From Thiobacillus sp. (GTDB lineage Bacteria; Pseudomonadota; Gammaproteobacteria; Burkholderiales; Thiobacillaceae): a stretch of DNA of 10,000 bases. The DNA is taken from positions 1 to 10,000 of the forward strand of contig JAIWOS010000005.1 in the NCBI GenBank assembly GCA_020217265.1, written 5' to 3'. Every line of letters begins with the position of its first letter. Within the stretch, counting starts at the first letter, position 1. The position numbers and the translations under genes were made by a program. Below, piece by piece: positions 1 to 6,375 of this stretch. The notes beneath the pieces are model-generated. The model was not told where the DNA came from. It saw nothing but the letters and a program-made list of their open reading frames with translations, and did not search any database.

Positions 1-557
1 GCAACGATGTGACCTGGCGCTTCGGCGTGCTCGACACGAATGACATCAACGCATTTGCCGCGCCCGGCGGCTATATCTTTCTGACCCGGGGGCTGTACCG
101 ATTGCTCGGCAACGAGGCCGAGCTGGCCGGTGTGCTGGGGCACGAAATCGCCCACGTCACCAAGAAGCATCACCTCAAGGTGCTGAAGCAGTCGACGCTG
201 ATCGGCGCGCTGGGGCAGGCGGCCAGCAGCAAGGCACAGGGCAGCGACCCGGCGGTGCAGAACCTGATCGGCAACGGCGCCGAAATCATGGCGCGCGGCC
301 TCGACAAGGAGGCCGAATTCGAGGCCGATCGCATCGGCATGGTGTTCGCCGCGCGCGCGGGCTACGATCCATGGGGACTGCCGACCGTGCTGCAGGACAT
401 GGCAGCCCTGCCGGCCAAGGACAACCGCACCAGCCTGCTCTACAAGACGCACCCGCATCCGGCGGATCGTCTCGCCGCGCTGGGCGAAGCGGTGGGCAGC
501 CGCATGGACAACGTGCACGGCAAGGACCTCGCCGACCGCTTTTACCGCATCAAGTGA
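1..557 (+). CDS. M48 family zinc metalloprotease, 3' part (5' end outside window)
   Basis: C-terminal portion of a peptidase M48 domain; the frame is open to the left edge, so the true start lies upstream and the GTG at 9 is only an internal Val. Numbering from that codon, the zinc-binding HEIAH is at 45-49, and the third ligand is probably E103 in EFEAD (103-107), with D107 the conserved Asp of this family. A THPHPADRL motif near the C-terminus is also typical. The protein ends soon after that motif, so it lacks the TPR tail of BepA/YfgC and is closer in layout to LoiP/YcaL-type M48 proteins, which act in the periplasm on envelope proteins. Whether it has a signal peptide or lipobox cannot be seen. 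Its TGA overlaps the GTG start of the cyclase gene, suggesting translational coupling. Family assignment is firm; the substrate is unknown. Confidence 0.93.
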   Translation, partial: NDVTWRFGVLDTNDINAFAAPGGYIFLTRGLYRLLGNEAELAGVLGHEIAHVTKKHHLKVLKQSTLIGALGQAASSKAQGSDPAVQNLIGNGAEIMARGLDKEAEFEADRIGMVFAARAGYDPWGLPTVLQDMAALPAKDNRTSLLYKTHPHPADRLAALGEAVGSRMDNVHGKDLADRFYRIK

Positions 558-2767
558 AGCGCAACGCCTCCCGGCTGACGCAGGCCGCGCTGTCGGCGCT
601 GTTCGTGCTGATGGTCGCGGCGCACGTCGCCGGCCTGTTGCGCATCGCGCCGATCGAGCGCATGGATGCCTGGCTCTACGACGCCTGGCTGCGGCACGCC
701 GCACCGGCTGCTGCGGACGATCGCATCGTGATCCTCGACATCGATGAAGCCAGCCTGAAATCGGTGGGCCGCTGGCCGTGGAATCGCGAGGTGATGACGC
801 GCCTGCTGGATCGGCTGTTCGACCACTACGGCGTCGCGGCGGTCGGGTTCGACATCGTCTTTGCCGAACCCGATACCAGCTCTGGGCTGGCCAGCCTGGA
901 GCGGCTGGCAGCAGGGCCCCTGGCCGGCAATCGCGATTTCCGGCAGGCGGTCGAAGCGCTCGCGCCGAAACTGGATTACGACGCGCAATTTGCCCGCGCC
1001 CTGGCGGAACGTCCGGTGTCGCTCGGCTATTACTTCATCCCCGCCGGTTTTGGCGACGCCAAGACCGGCATGCTGCCGCCGCCCGCCCTGCCGGCCGCGG
1101 TCTTTGCGCCGCTGGCTCCGGGCGAGGTCGCCACGGGCTACGGCGCCAATCTGCCGCTGTTCCAGCGAGCTGCGCAGGGCGCCGGCTTTTTCAACATGCG
1201 TGCCGACGCCGACGGCACCGCGCGCCGCATGCATCTGGTGACGCCCTATGGTGGCGATTACTTTCTTGCCCTGTCGGCCTCGACCTTGCGGGTGGCGTTC
1301 GGCAATGAGGCGCCGCAGGCGGGCATCGCCACGACGCGTCTGCTCGGACGCAGTTACCCGGCGCCATGGATCGAGGTCGGCGGACTGCGGACAACACTGT
1401 CCGCCGATGGCAGCGTATACGTGCCGTATCGCGCCGGCTCGCCCTTTCCTTACCTGTCGGCGGCGCAGGTGCTGGCGGGCAAGGCACCGGCAAGACTGCT
1501 GGAAAACCGCATCGTGCTGGTGGGCTCCACCGCGCCCGGGCTGGCCGACCTGCGGGTCACGCCCTTTTCCGAAACCTTTCCCGGGGTGGAGATTCATGCC
1601 CATCTCATCGCCGGCATGCTCGACGGCGCAACCCGCAGCATTCCGCCCTGGTCGGACGATGGCCGTCTGCTCGCGGTGCTCGCGCTGGGCGGCTTGCTGG
1701 GCTTCGTGTTGCTGCGCTTCGGCCCGCTTGTCGGGCTGATTGCAACGGTGCTGCTGACGGCGGCCTTGCTCGCGGCCTACGCCGCTGCCTGGAACCGCAT
1801 GTGGGTGGTGCCGATGGCGGCGCCCATGCTCACGGTACTCGGCCTGTATGCGCTCAACACCGCGTGGGGGCTGTTCGCCGAAACGCGCAACAAGCGTCAG
1901 ATCACCCGGCTGTTCGGCCAGTACGTGCCGCCCGAACTCGCCGCCGAGATGAGCCAGGATCCGGCGCACTACACCATGGAAGGGCAGTCGCGCGAGATGA
2001 CGGTGCTGTTTTCCGACATCCGCGGCTTCACCGATTTTTCCGAGAAGCTGCCGCCCGCCGAGCTGGCCGAGGTGCTCAACGCCTACCTGTCGAAGATGAC
2101 CGCGATCGTGCAGCAGCAGCGCGGCACCATCGACAAGTACATCGGCGACGCCATCATGGCGTTCTGGAATGCCCCGGTGGATCTGCCGGACCATGCCAGC
2201 CGGGCCGTCGCCACCGCGCTCGACATGCAGGCGGCGCTGCCCGAGCTGAACCGGGACTTCGCCGCGCGCGGCTGGCCCGAGGTGAAGATCGGCGTCGGCG
2301 TGAACACCGGCCGCATGAGCGTCGGCAACATGGGATCGGAGTTCCGCATGAGCTACACCGTGATGGGCGACGCGGTGAACCTGGGCTCGCGCCTCGAAGG
2401 CATCACCAAGCAGTACGGCGTCGGCATCCTCGTCACGCAGGCCACGGTCGAGGCCGATCCGCAGCATGTCTTCATGAAAATCGACGACGTGCGCGTCAAG
2501 GGCAAGGAAAAACCGGTCGCCATCTACGAGCCGCTCGGCAGCAAGGATGCGCTCGATGCGTCGGTGCGGCAGGCCGCCGCCGACTTCGAGGCCGCCTACG
2601 CGCGCTACCAGAAACAGGACTGGGACGCCGCCGAGGCGGCGCTCGCCGCGCTCAATGCGCGCGCTCCGCGCACGCTGTACGATGTCTACCTGAATCGCAT
2701 CGCGCATTTCCGCGCCGCGCCACCGCCCGAAGGCTGGGACGGCGTTTTTGTCTACACCACGAAATAA
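554..2767 (+). CDS. CHASE2-domain class III (IIIb-type) adenylate cyclase, membrane-bound
   Basis: 737 aa from GTG 554, which overlaps the upstream stop as GTGA. The frame is open further upstream, but that part lies inside the protease gene. An N-terminal hydrophobic helix (about 9-27) is followed by an extracytoplasmic CHASE2 sensor (about 50-340; it contains DDRIVILDIDE and GRWPWNRE). Three membrane helices follow (about 370-437), then a catalytic domain from about 475. Metal ligands are D488 (FSDIRGFT) and D532 (KYIGDAIM); K528 and T602 occupy the purine-selecting positions; N609 and R613 are the transition-state residues. Lys with Thr in place of Asp is the class IIIb pattern, pointing to ATP and cAMP rather than GTP. 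All catalytic residues are on one chain, so a homodimer should be active. A helical tail of about 60 residues follows, as in many CHASE2 cyclases. The CHASE2 ligand is not known. A phosphodiesterase gene follows after 2 nt. Confidence 0.94.
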   Translation: MKRNASRLTQAALSALFVLMVAAHVAGLLRIAPIERMDAWLYDAWLRHAAPAAADDRIVILDIDEASLKSVGRWPWNREVMTRLLDRLFDHYGVAAVGFDIVFAEPDTSSGLASLERLAAGPLAGNRDFRQAVEALAPKLDYDAQFARALAERPVSLGYYFIPAGFGDAKTGMLPPPALPAAVFAPLAPGEVATGYGANLPLFQRAAQGAGFFNMRADADGTARRMHLVTPYGGDYFLALSASTLRVAFGNEAPQAGIATTRLLGRSYPAPWIEVGGLRTTLSADGSVYVPYRAGSPFPYLSAAQVLAGKAPARLLENRIVLVGSTAPGLADLRVTPFSETFPGVEIHAHLIAGMLDGATRSIPPWSDDGRLLAVLALGGLLGFVLLRFGPLVGLIATVLLTAALLAAYAAAWNRMWVVPMAAPMLTVLGLYALNTAWGLFAETRNKRQITRLFGQYVPPELAAEMSQDPAHYTMEGQSREMTVLFSDIRGFTDFSEKLPPAELAEVLNAYLSKMTAIVQQQRGTIDKYIGDAIMAFWNAPVDLPDHASRAVATALDMQAALPELNRDFAARGWPEVKIGVGVNTGRMSVGNMGSEFRMSYTVMGDAVNLGSRLEGITKQYGVGILVTQATVEADPQHVFMKIDDVRVKGKEKPVAIYEPLGSKDALDASVRQAAADFEAAYARYQKQDWDAAEAALAALNARAPRTLYDVYLNRIAHFRAAPPPEGWDGVFVYTTK

Positions 2768-2769
2768 GC

Positions 2770-3534
2770 ATGAAATTCACCGTACTGGGATGCAGCGGCG
2801 GCATCGGCAGCGGCCGCCACACCACCTGTTTCAGGGTGGACGACGATGTGCTCATCGACGTCGGCAGCGGCGTGACCACGCTCGAGTTCGACCAACTGGT
2901 GAAGATCGATCACGTCTTTCTCACCCACGCGCACCTCGATCACGTACTCGGCCTGCCGCTCCTGCTCGACAGCGTCGGCGACTTGCGCGGCAGGCCGGTC
3001 ACCGTGCACGCGCTGCCCGCGGTGCTGAAGGTATTGTCGGAACACCTCTTCAACTGGCAGCTGTGGCCCGATTTCCGCGAAATTCCCAGCCCGGACGCGC
3101 CCTGGCTGCGATTCGAACCGATCGAGCCGGGGGCGGCGTGCGTGCTCGGCGACCGCACCTTCCGCCCGCTGCCCGTCGAACACGTCGTGCCTGCCTGCGG
3201 CTATCAGGTTTCGGTCCCGGCCGGCAGCCTGGTGTTCAGCGGCGACACCACCCACAGCGACGCGTTCGTGGCCGCCTTGAACGCCATTCCCGATTTGCGC
3301 CATCTGGTCATCGAGACTTCGTTCGAAAACGCGCTGGAGGACATTGCGCGCGCCTCCATGCACCACTGGCCCGATTCGCTGGCGAGAGAGCTGCGCGCGC
3401 TGAAGGCAGCGCCCGAGATCTGGATCACGCATCTCAAGCCGGGCAATGAAACGTCCATCATGGCCGAACTGCGTGCGCGGATCCCGGAACGTGTCCTGGT
3501 GCCGCTGCAGCCCGGGCAGGTGATCGCGCTTTAG
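2770..3534 (+). CDS. Class II 3',5'-cyclic-nucleotide phosphodiesterase (metallo-beta-lactamase fold)
   Basis: 254 aa from ATG 2770, 2 nt after the cyclase stop, with no strong Shine-Dalgarno, so coupled translation is likely. The zinc motif HAHLDH at 53-58 (H53, H55, D57, H58), then H138, D159 (FSGDTTHSD) and H221 (ITHLKP), complete a dinuclear metal site. The HxHLDH form, the IETSFEN segment followed by ASMHHWPDSL, and the late THLKP are the pattern of class II phosphodiesterases such as yeast Pde1 and Vibrio CpdP, rather than of lactamases or RNase Z. The predicted reaction is hydrolysis of cAMP (perhaps also cGMP) to 5'-nucleotide. No signal peptide is apparent, so it should act in the cytoplasm, next to the cyclase's catalytic domain. 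The family call is strong; the link to cAMP is inferred from the neighbouring gene. An alternative is another hydrolase of the same fold. Confidence 0.85.
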   Translation: MKFTVLGCSGGIGSGRHTTCFRVDDDVLIDVGSGVTTLEFDQLVKIDHVFLTHAHLDHVLGLPLLLDSVGDLRGRPVTVHALPAVLKVLSEHLFNWQLWPDFREIPSPDAPWLRFEPIEPGAACVLGDRTFRPLPVEHVVPACGYQVSVPAGSLVFSGDTTHSDAFVAALNAIPDLRHLVIETSFENALEDIARASMHHWPDSLARELRALKAAPEIWITHLKPGNETSIMAELRARIPERVLVPLQPGQVIAL

Positions 3535-3556
3535 ACGTATCTCCCGCGCAGTGCTC

Positions 3557-4603
3557 TCAGGGAGCGAAGCTTGCCAGTTCGGCTTCGTACCCTGCCGTGT
3601 CCAGGCTGGCATACGGATCGCGGCTGAAGCGCGTGACGACTCCGGCCATTTCGCTCCAGCCATAGGTGCGGCAGGTGGATGCAAGCCTGTCGCTGTCCTG
3701 CGGAATACGTGGCACCAGAATCAGCCCGGCCGGGCTGTAAACGAGGTTGTACGGCTGGTTGTGCTGGTGGAGCCGCTCGATCTGCTGCCAGGCGGCGTCG
3801 CGCCGGGTATGTCGGTGGCAGGGCAGGGGATAGGGCCGGCTGCCGCCGTTATGAGTGAACAGCGGGTTATCGATGGGCAGCGGCCCGGCCGGAACAAAGC
3901 TCTGGAAATGCAGGTGATTGACCGATGCCCCAGCGCCCAGGCTGTTGTAGCCGAGACGCAGGCCGGGCAGCTTGCTTCGCGCGCAGAGTTCCCAGGCCCA
4001 GGCGTGCAGTTCCGGCGTGAGCCTTTGCGGCAGGCAGCGTTCGGGTTCGGGAACGAGCAGACCGTGCAGGCGCGCGAAAGGGAATTTGTTGTAGAGCAGG
4101 CGTGCGGATGCGCCGCCAAGCGTGCCCGACCACAGAACCTCCCTGGCCAGGAAAGGCTTGTTGAAATGGAAGCCCGCGGGGTCGAAGGGGCGCAACAGCC
4201 CCTCGAATCTCACGCTGCTGGCGCGCGGCGGCCGCAGCGCGCGCAGGGGATTGAACAGCACCTGCCACGGCCCGGCACGACGGCTTTCCATCCGCCCCAG
4301 ACGTTCGAAACCGATCAGATTCAGCTTGAGGAAAACCATGACATCGTCGTCGGGTTCGGCGAGCGTGCCGCCCCGTAGCAGGGTGGCTGCCACCGCGGCG
4401 GCGAGCTCGGCATGGCGCTCGGCGAGCACGGGCGCCAGCCGCGCCCACAGGGCGGGGTCGTAGGCGGCGTTGGCAAGGACGAGAATATAGACGCCGAGCC
4501 CGCGGTGGGCGGCGAGCAGGGCGGCCAACCCGTCGGCAAAGCCCTGTTCGAGCGCGGCGGACGAGTCAAAGGGCACGGGCATGGTGTCGGTAAAGGAGCG
4601 CAT
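3557..4603 (-). CDS. HIT-superfamily nucleotidyltransferase/phosphorylase, Ap4A phosphorylase / VTC2-like
   Basis: 348 aa. The key motif is NHLHFQ (H230, H232, Q234), the HxHxQ signature of the GalT / Ap4A phosphorylase / GDP-hexose phosphorylase branch of the HIT superfamily; H232 should be the nucleophile that carries the nucleotidyl group. Other family-like segments are LLRPFDPAGFHFNK (137-149), LLYNKFPFARLHGLLVPE (169-186) followed by LPQRL, and PYNLVYSPAGLILVPR toward the C-terminus. The first ~105 residues look helical. The FHFNK and PQRL segments resemble plant VTC2 and animal GDPGP1, while the PYNL and LVPR segments also fit ATP adenylyltransferase, so the substrate (Ap4A or a GDP-sugar) is undecided. 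It is probably cytoplasmic. The start is uncertain: no Shine-Dalgarno precedes ATG 4603, and Met8 (ATG 4580-4582) is an alternative. It stands apart from the sulfide cluster, behind that cluster's terminator, and converges with the phosphodiesterase gene 22 nt away. Confidence 0.72.
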   Translation of the reverse strand: MRSFTDTMPVPFDSSAALEQGFADGLAALLAAHRGLGVYILVLANAAYDPALWARLAPVLAERHAELAAAVAATLLRGGTLAEPDDDVMVFLKLNLIGFERLGRMESRRAGPWQVLFNPLRALRPPRASSVRFEGLLRPFDPAGFHFNKPFLAREVLWSGTLGGASARLLYNKFPFARLHGLLVPEPERCLPQRLTPELHAWAWELCARSKLPGLRLGYNSLGAGASVNHLHFQSFVPAGPLPIDNPLFTHNGGSRPYPLPCHRHTRRDAAWQQIERLHQHNQPYNLVYSPAGLILVPRIPQDSDRLASTCRTYGWSEMAGVVTRFSRDPYASLDTAGYEAELASFAP

Positions 4604-4610
4604 CGCGGCG

Positions 4611-4616
4611 ACTATA
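4611..4616 (-). promoter_or_regulatory. Possible -10 element of the HIT-family gene
   Basis: TATAGT on the minus strand ends 7 nt before the ATG at 4603, matching 5 of 6 bases of the sigma70 -10 consensus. The -35 position falls in the T-tract of the preceding terminator and matches poorly. If this is the real -10, transcription would begin at or within a base or two of the start codon, giving a leaderless mRNA, which would explain the missing Shine-Dalgarno. Confidence 0.25.
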
Positions 4617-4631
4617 GCAAGCCGCGGACGG

Positions 4632-4660
4632 AAAAAAGCCGCCGTCTTGCGACGGCGGCT
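4632..4660 (-). terminator. Intrinsic terminator of the sulfide dehydrogenase operon
   Basis: Read on the minus strand, a perfect 10-bp stem (AGCCGCCGTC with GACGGCGGCT, at 4651-4660 and 4637-4646) closes on a GCAA tetraloop of the GNRA type and runs directly into six T residues (4632-4637). It lies 24 nt downstream of the flavoprotein stop codon. The plus-strand reading has no T-tract, so it acts in one direction only. Confidence 0.93.
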
Positions 4661-4684
4661 CCGGATCGGGCGGCGGTAAGCGGA

Positions 4685-6034
4685 TCAGCCGAACGAATCG
4701 GCGACGATGCTCTTGTACCAGCCCTGCGCGTAGCCGGCTTCCTGGCTGCGCTGCAAGGCATTCGCATCGCTAGGGCTGAGGCCACCTGCACCTTTCACGC
4801 CCTGTAGTTGGCCGTCCTCACCCAGCCGGTAGACGCCAGCGATGCTGATGCCGTAATCCGGGCTGACCAGACTGTAGCAGGTGTTGACGTGCGAGGGCTG
4901 CGGGGGCGGCACGCCGCGGAACAGCGAAACGATGGCGGCTGCGGTCATCTTGGCGATGTTGTTCGCGGTGTGGCCAGACTTGGGCAGGGCGCCCGCGATC
5001 GAGGCGTCGCCGATGACATGGATGTTCGGCACCCGGGTCGATTCGAAGGTGAGCTGATTGACCGGACACCAGCCGGTTTCGTTGACCAGCCCCGTGTCTG
5101 CTGTGAGCCCGGGCGCGCGCTGCGCCGGGATGATGTTGACCACGCTGCCCTTGTGCGAGCCGCCATTGGAAGTGAACACGGTTTGCGACTTCGGGTCGAC
5201 GCGCACGACCTTGCCGCCGCTGGTGGCGGGCACCCATTCGATCATGCCGGGGTAGAGCTGCTCCCAGGCCTGCATGAACAGGGCCTGCTTGGAGAAGTTG
5301 TCCTTGGCGTCGAGGATGAGGATCTTGGATTTCGGTTTGCGCGTCTTGAAATAGTGCGCAACCATGCTGGCGCGCTCCGGTGGCCCGGGCGGGCAGCGGA
5401 AGGGCATCGGCGGCGGCGCCATGATGAAAGTGCCGCCGTCGGGCATGGCCTGGAGCTGCTTTTGCAGCAGGAGGGTCTGCGGGCCGGCCTTCCAGGCGTG
5501 CGGCATGAGCTGCGTGGCGGCGTCGTCGTAGCCTTCGATCTCGCCCCAGCGGAAATCGATGCCGGGCGACATCACCAGGCGGTCGTAGGCGAGCGTCCGA
5601 CCGCTGGCCAGCTTCACCTGCCGCTTGCCGGCGTCGACGCCGACGACGCGGTCGATCACCACGTTGACGCCGTGCCTGTCGCGCAGGGCCGCGTAATTCT
5701 GGGTGAGTTCGTCGATCGTGCGCATGCCGCCGAACACCCAGTTGCTGCCGGGGCAGGTGACGTAGCTGCCGTTCTGCTCGATAAGCGTGACTTCGATCCC
5801 CGGGTCGTACATGCGCAGATACTTGGCGCAGGTGGCGCCGCCGAAGCCGCCGCCAACCACTACCACGCGTGGTGCTGCCCTGGGGGCTGGCGCAGCCGGT
5901 GGTGTGCTGGAGGCCGAGGCGCCCGGCGTGGACGCCGGCGTAGTCTGGCAGCCGGCAAGGCCGACCGAGGAGAGCGCGCCGCTCGCGCCCAGCCATTTGA
6001 TGAATTCGCGACGGGTGAATCCGGACATGCTCAT
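4685..6034 (-). CDS. fccB: Flavocytochrome c sulfide dehydrogenase, flavoprotein subunit (Tat-exported, probable lipoprotein)
   Basis: 449 aa, full length for FccB/SoxF. It oxidises sulfide to sulfur or polysulfide in the periplasm and passes electrons to a cytochrome c partner. The N-terminus carries a twin-arginine motif (TRREFIKWLG, 7-16). The dinucleotide-binding VVVVGGGFGGAT is at 57-68. C94 (SYVTCPGSN) matches the Cys that holds FAD covalently in Allochromatium FccB. C214 (PFRCPPGP) and C386 (VNTCYSL) match its redox disulfide (Cys161-Cys337), and C323 (GWCPV) is also in a conserved motif. Unusually, the signal ends in a lipobox, LAGC with C29, followed by an Ala/Pro/Ser/Thr-rich linker to about residue 55, which suggests lipid anchoring. 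Its ATG overlaps the cytochrome stop (ATGA). The start could be Met3 instead, judged from the ribosome-site spacing. A terminator follows after 24 nt. Confidence 0.95.
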   Translation of the reverse strand: MSMSGFTRREFIKWLGASGALSSVGLAGCQTTPASTPGASASSTPPAAPAPRAAPRVVVVGGGFGGATCAKYLRMYDPGIEVTLIEQNGSYVTCPGSNWVFGGMRTIDELTQNYAALRDRHGVNVVIDRVVGVDAGKRQVKLASGRTLAYDRLVMSPGIDFRWGEIEGYDDAATQLMPHAWKAGPQTLLLQKQLQAMPDGGTFIMAPPPMPFRCPPGPPERASMVAHYFKTRKPKSKILILDAKDNFSKQALFMQAWEQLYPGMIEWVPATSGGKVVRVDPKSQTVFTSNGGSHKGSVVNIIPAQRAPGLTADTGLVNETGWCPVNQLTFESTRVPNIHVIGDASIAGALPKSGHTANNIAKMTAAAIVSLFRGVPPPQPSHVNTCYSLVSPDYGISIAGVYRLGEDGQLQGVKGAGGLSPSDANALQRSQEAGYAQGWYKSIVADSFG

Positions 6035-6351
6035 TTCCCTTTCTTCTGCAGGCTGCCGAGATAGTTGGCGGCTTCGACGATTTCCTCGTCGGTGTAGGCG
6101 CTGGCGTGGCGCCCCATGATCGTGGAGTAGCGCTGCCCCGACTTGTACGCTTTCAGGATTTCGATGATGCGCTCGGGCGGGATGAAATCGATGCTGGGGA
6201 TGGTGCTGGGGCTGACGCCGCGCGTGCCATGGCAGGTGTAACAGGTCGTGGCGATGACTTCGCCACGCGAGATGGTCTGAGCGTTCGCCACGGCTGTGCC
6301 GAGTAAGGCGATTGCGCCGGCGCAGCAGGCTGCGACGCGAGCAGGGTTCAT
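6031..6351 (-). CDS. fccA: Monoheme cytochrome c subunit of flavocytochrome c sulfide dehydrogenase
   Basis: 106 aa. A Sec signal peptide (1-24, cleavage likely after AVANA) precedes a mature domain of about 82 residues with one heme site, CYTCH (C37, C40, H41). M79 in STIMGRHA is the likely distal heme ligand, so this is a small class I-like cytochrome. The sequence after the heme site (IPSIDFIPPERIIEILKAYKSG) fits cytochrome subunits that dock on FccB. Only one CxxCH is present, unlike the diheme FccA of Allochromatium, so it resembles the SoxE or Chlorobium monoheme form. It should take electrons from the flavoprotein and pass them to the respiratory chain in the periplasm. A good AGGAG lies 9 nt before the ATG, and its stop overlaps the fccB start. 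The coiled-coil gene ends 24 nt upstream, so the three are probably co-transcribed. Confidence 0.92.
   Translation of the reverse strand: MNPARVAACCAGAIALLGTAVANAQTISRGEVIATTCYTCHGTRGVSPSTIPSIDFIPPERIIEILKAYKSGQRYSTIMGRHASAYTDEEIVEAANYLGSLQKKGK
6036..6041 (-). promoter_or_regulatory. Ribosome binding site bearing on the fccB start
   Basis: AAGGGA on the minus strand. Its GGG is only 2 nt from the first ATG (6034), which overlaps the cytochrome stop, but 8 nt from the second ATG (6028). The spacing favours Met3 as the start, giving 447 aa; the stop-start overlap favours Met1. Both leave the Tat motif intact. Confidence 0.5.
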
Positions 6352-6360
6352 GATGTCTCT

Positions 6361-6365
6361 CTCCT
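6361..6365 (-). promoter_or_regulatory. Ribosome binding site of the cytochrome gene
   Basis: AGGAG on the minus strand, 9 nt before ATG 6351, followed by further AG repeats. It sits in the 24-nt gap after the coiled-coil gene and confirms the chosen start. Confidence 0.75.
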
Positions 6366-6375
6366 AGGGTACAGG

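Noticed and set aside
542-2707. A 721-codon open frame on the minus strand opposite the cyclase gene.
   Set aside because: It is rich in Arg, His, Gly and Gln with no recognisable domain or signal, and lies wholly opposite a well-supported cyclase with intact catalytic motifs. Long antisense frames are expected in GC-rich DNA.
1366-2769. A plus-strand open frame continuous with the phosphodiesterase, suggesting a 722-residue protein.
   Set aside because: The part before 2770 is an out-of-frame shadow of the cyclase (Arg/Ala/Gly-rich). The family's normal N-terminus (MKFTVLGCSGG) begins at 2770.
3541-3564. CTCCC/GGGAG inverted repeat between the convergent phosphodiesterase and HIT-family genes, as a two-way terminator.
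   Set aside because: Only a 5-bp stem with a 14-nt loop, no T-tract, and it overlaps the end of the HIT-family coding region.
4808-6064. A 418-codon plus-strand open frame opposite fccB.
   Set aside because: No family resemblance, and its composition is that of an antisense shadow rich in Asp, His and Val. The opposite strand encodes a complete FccB with all cofactor residues.
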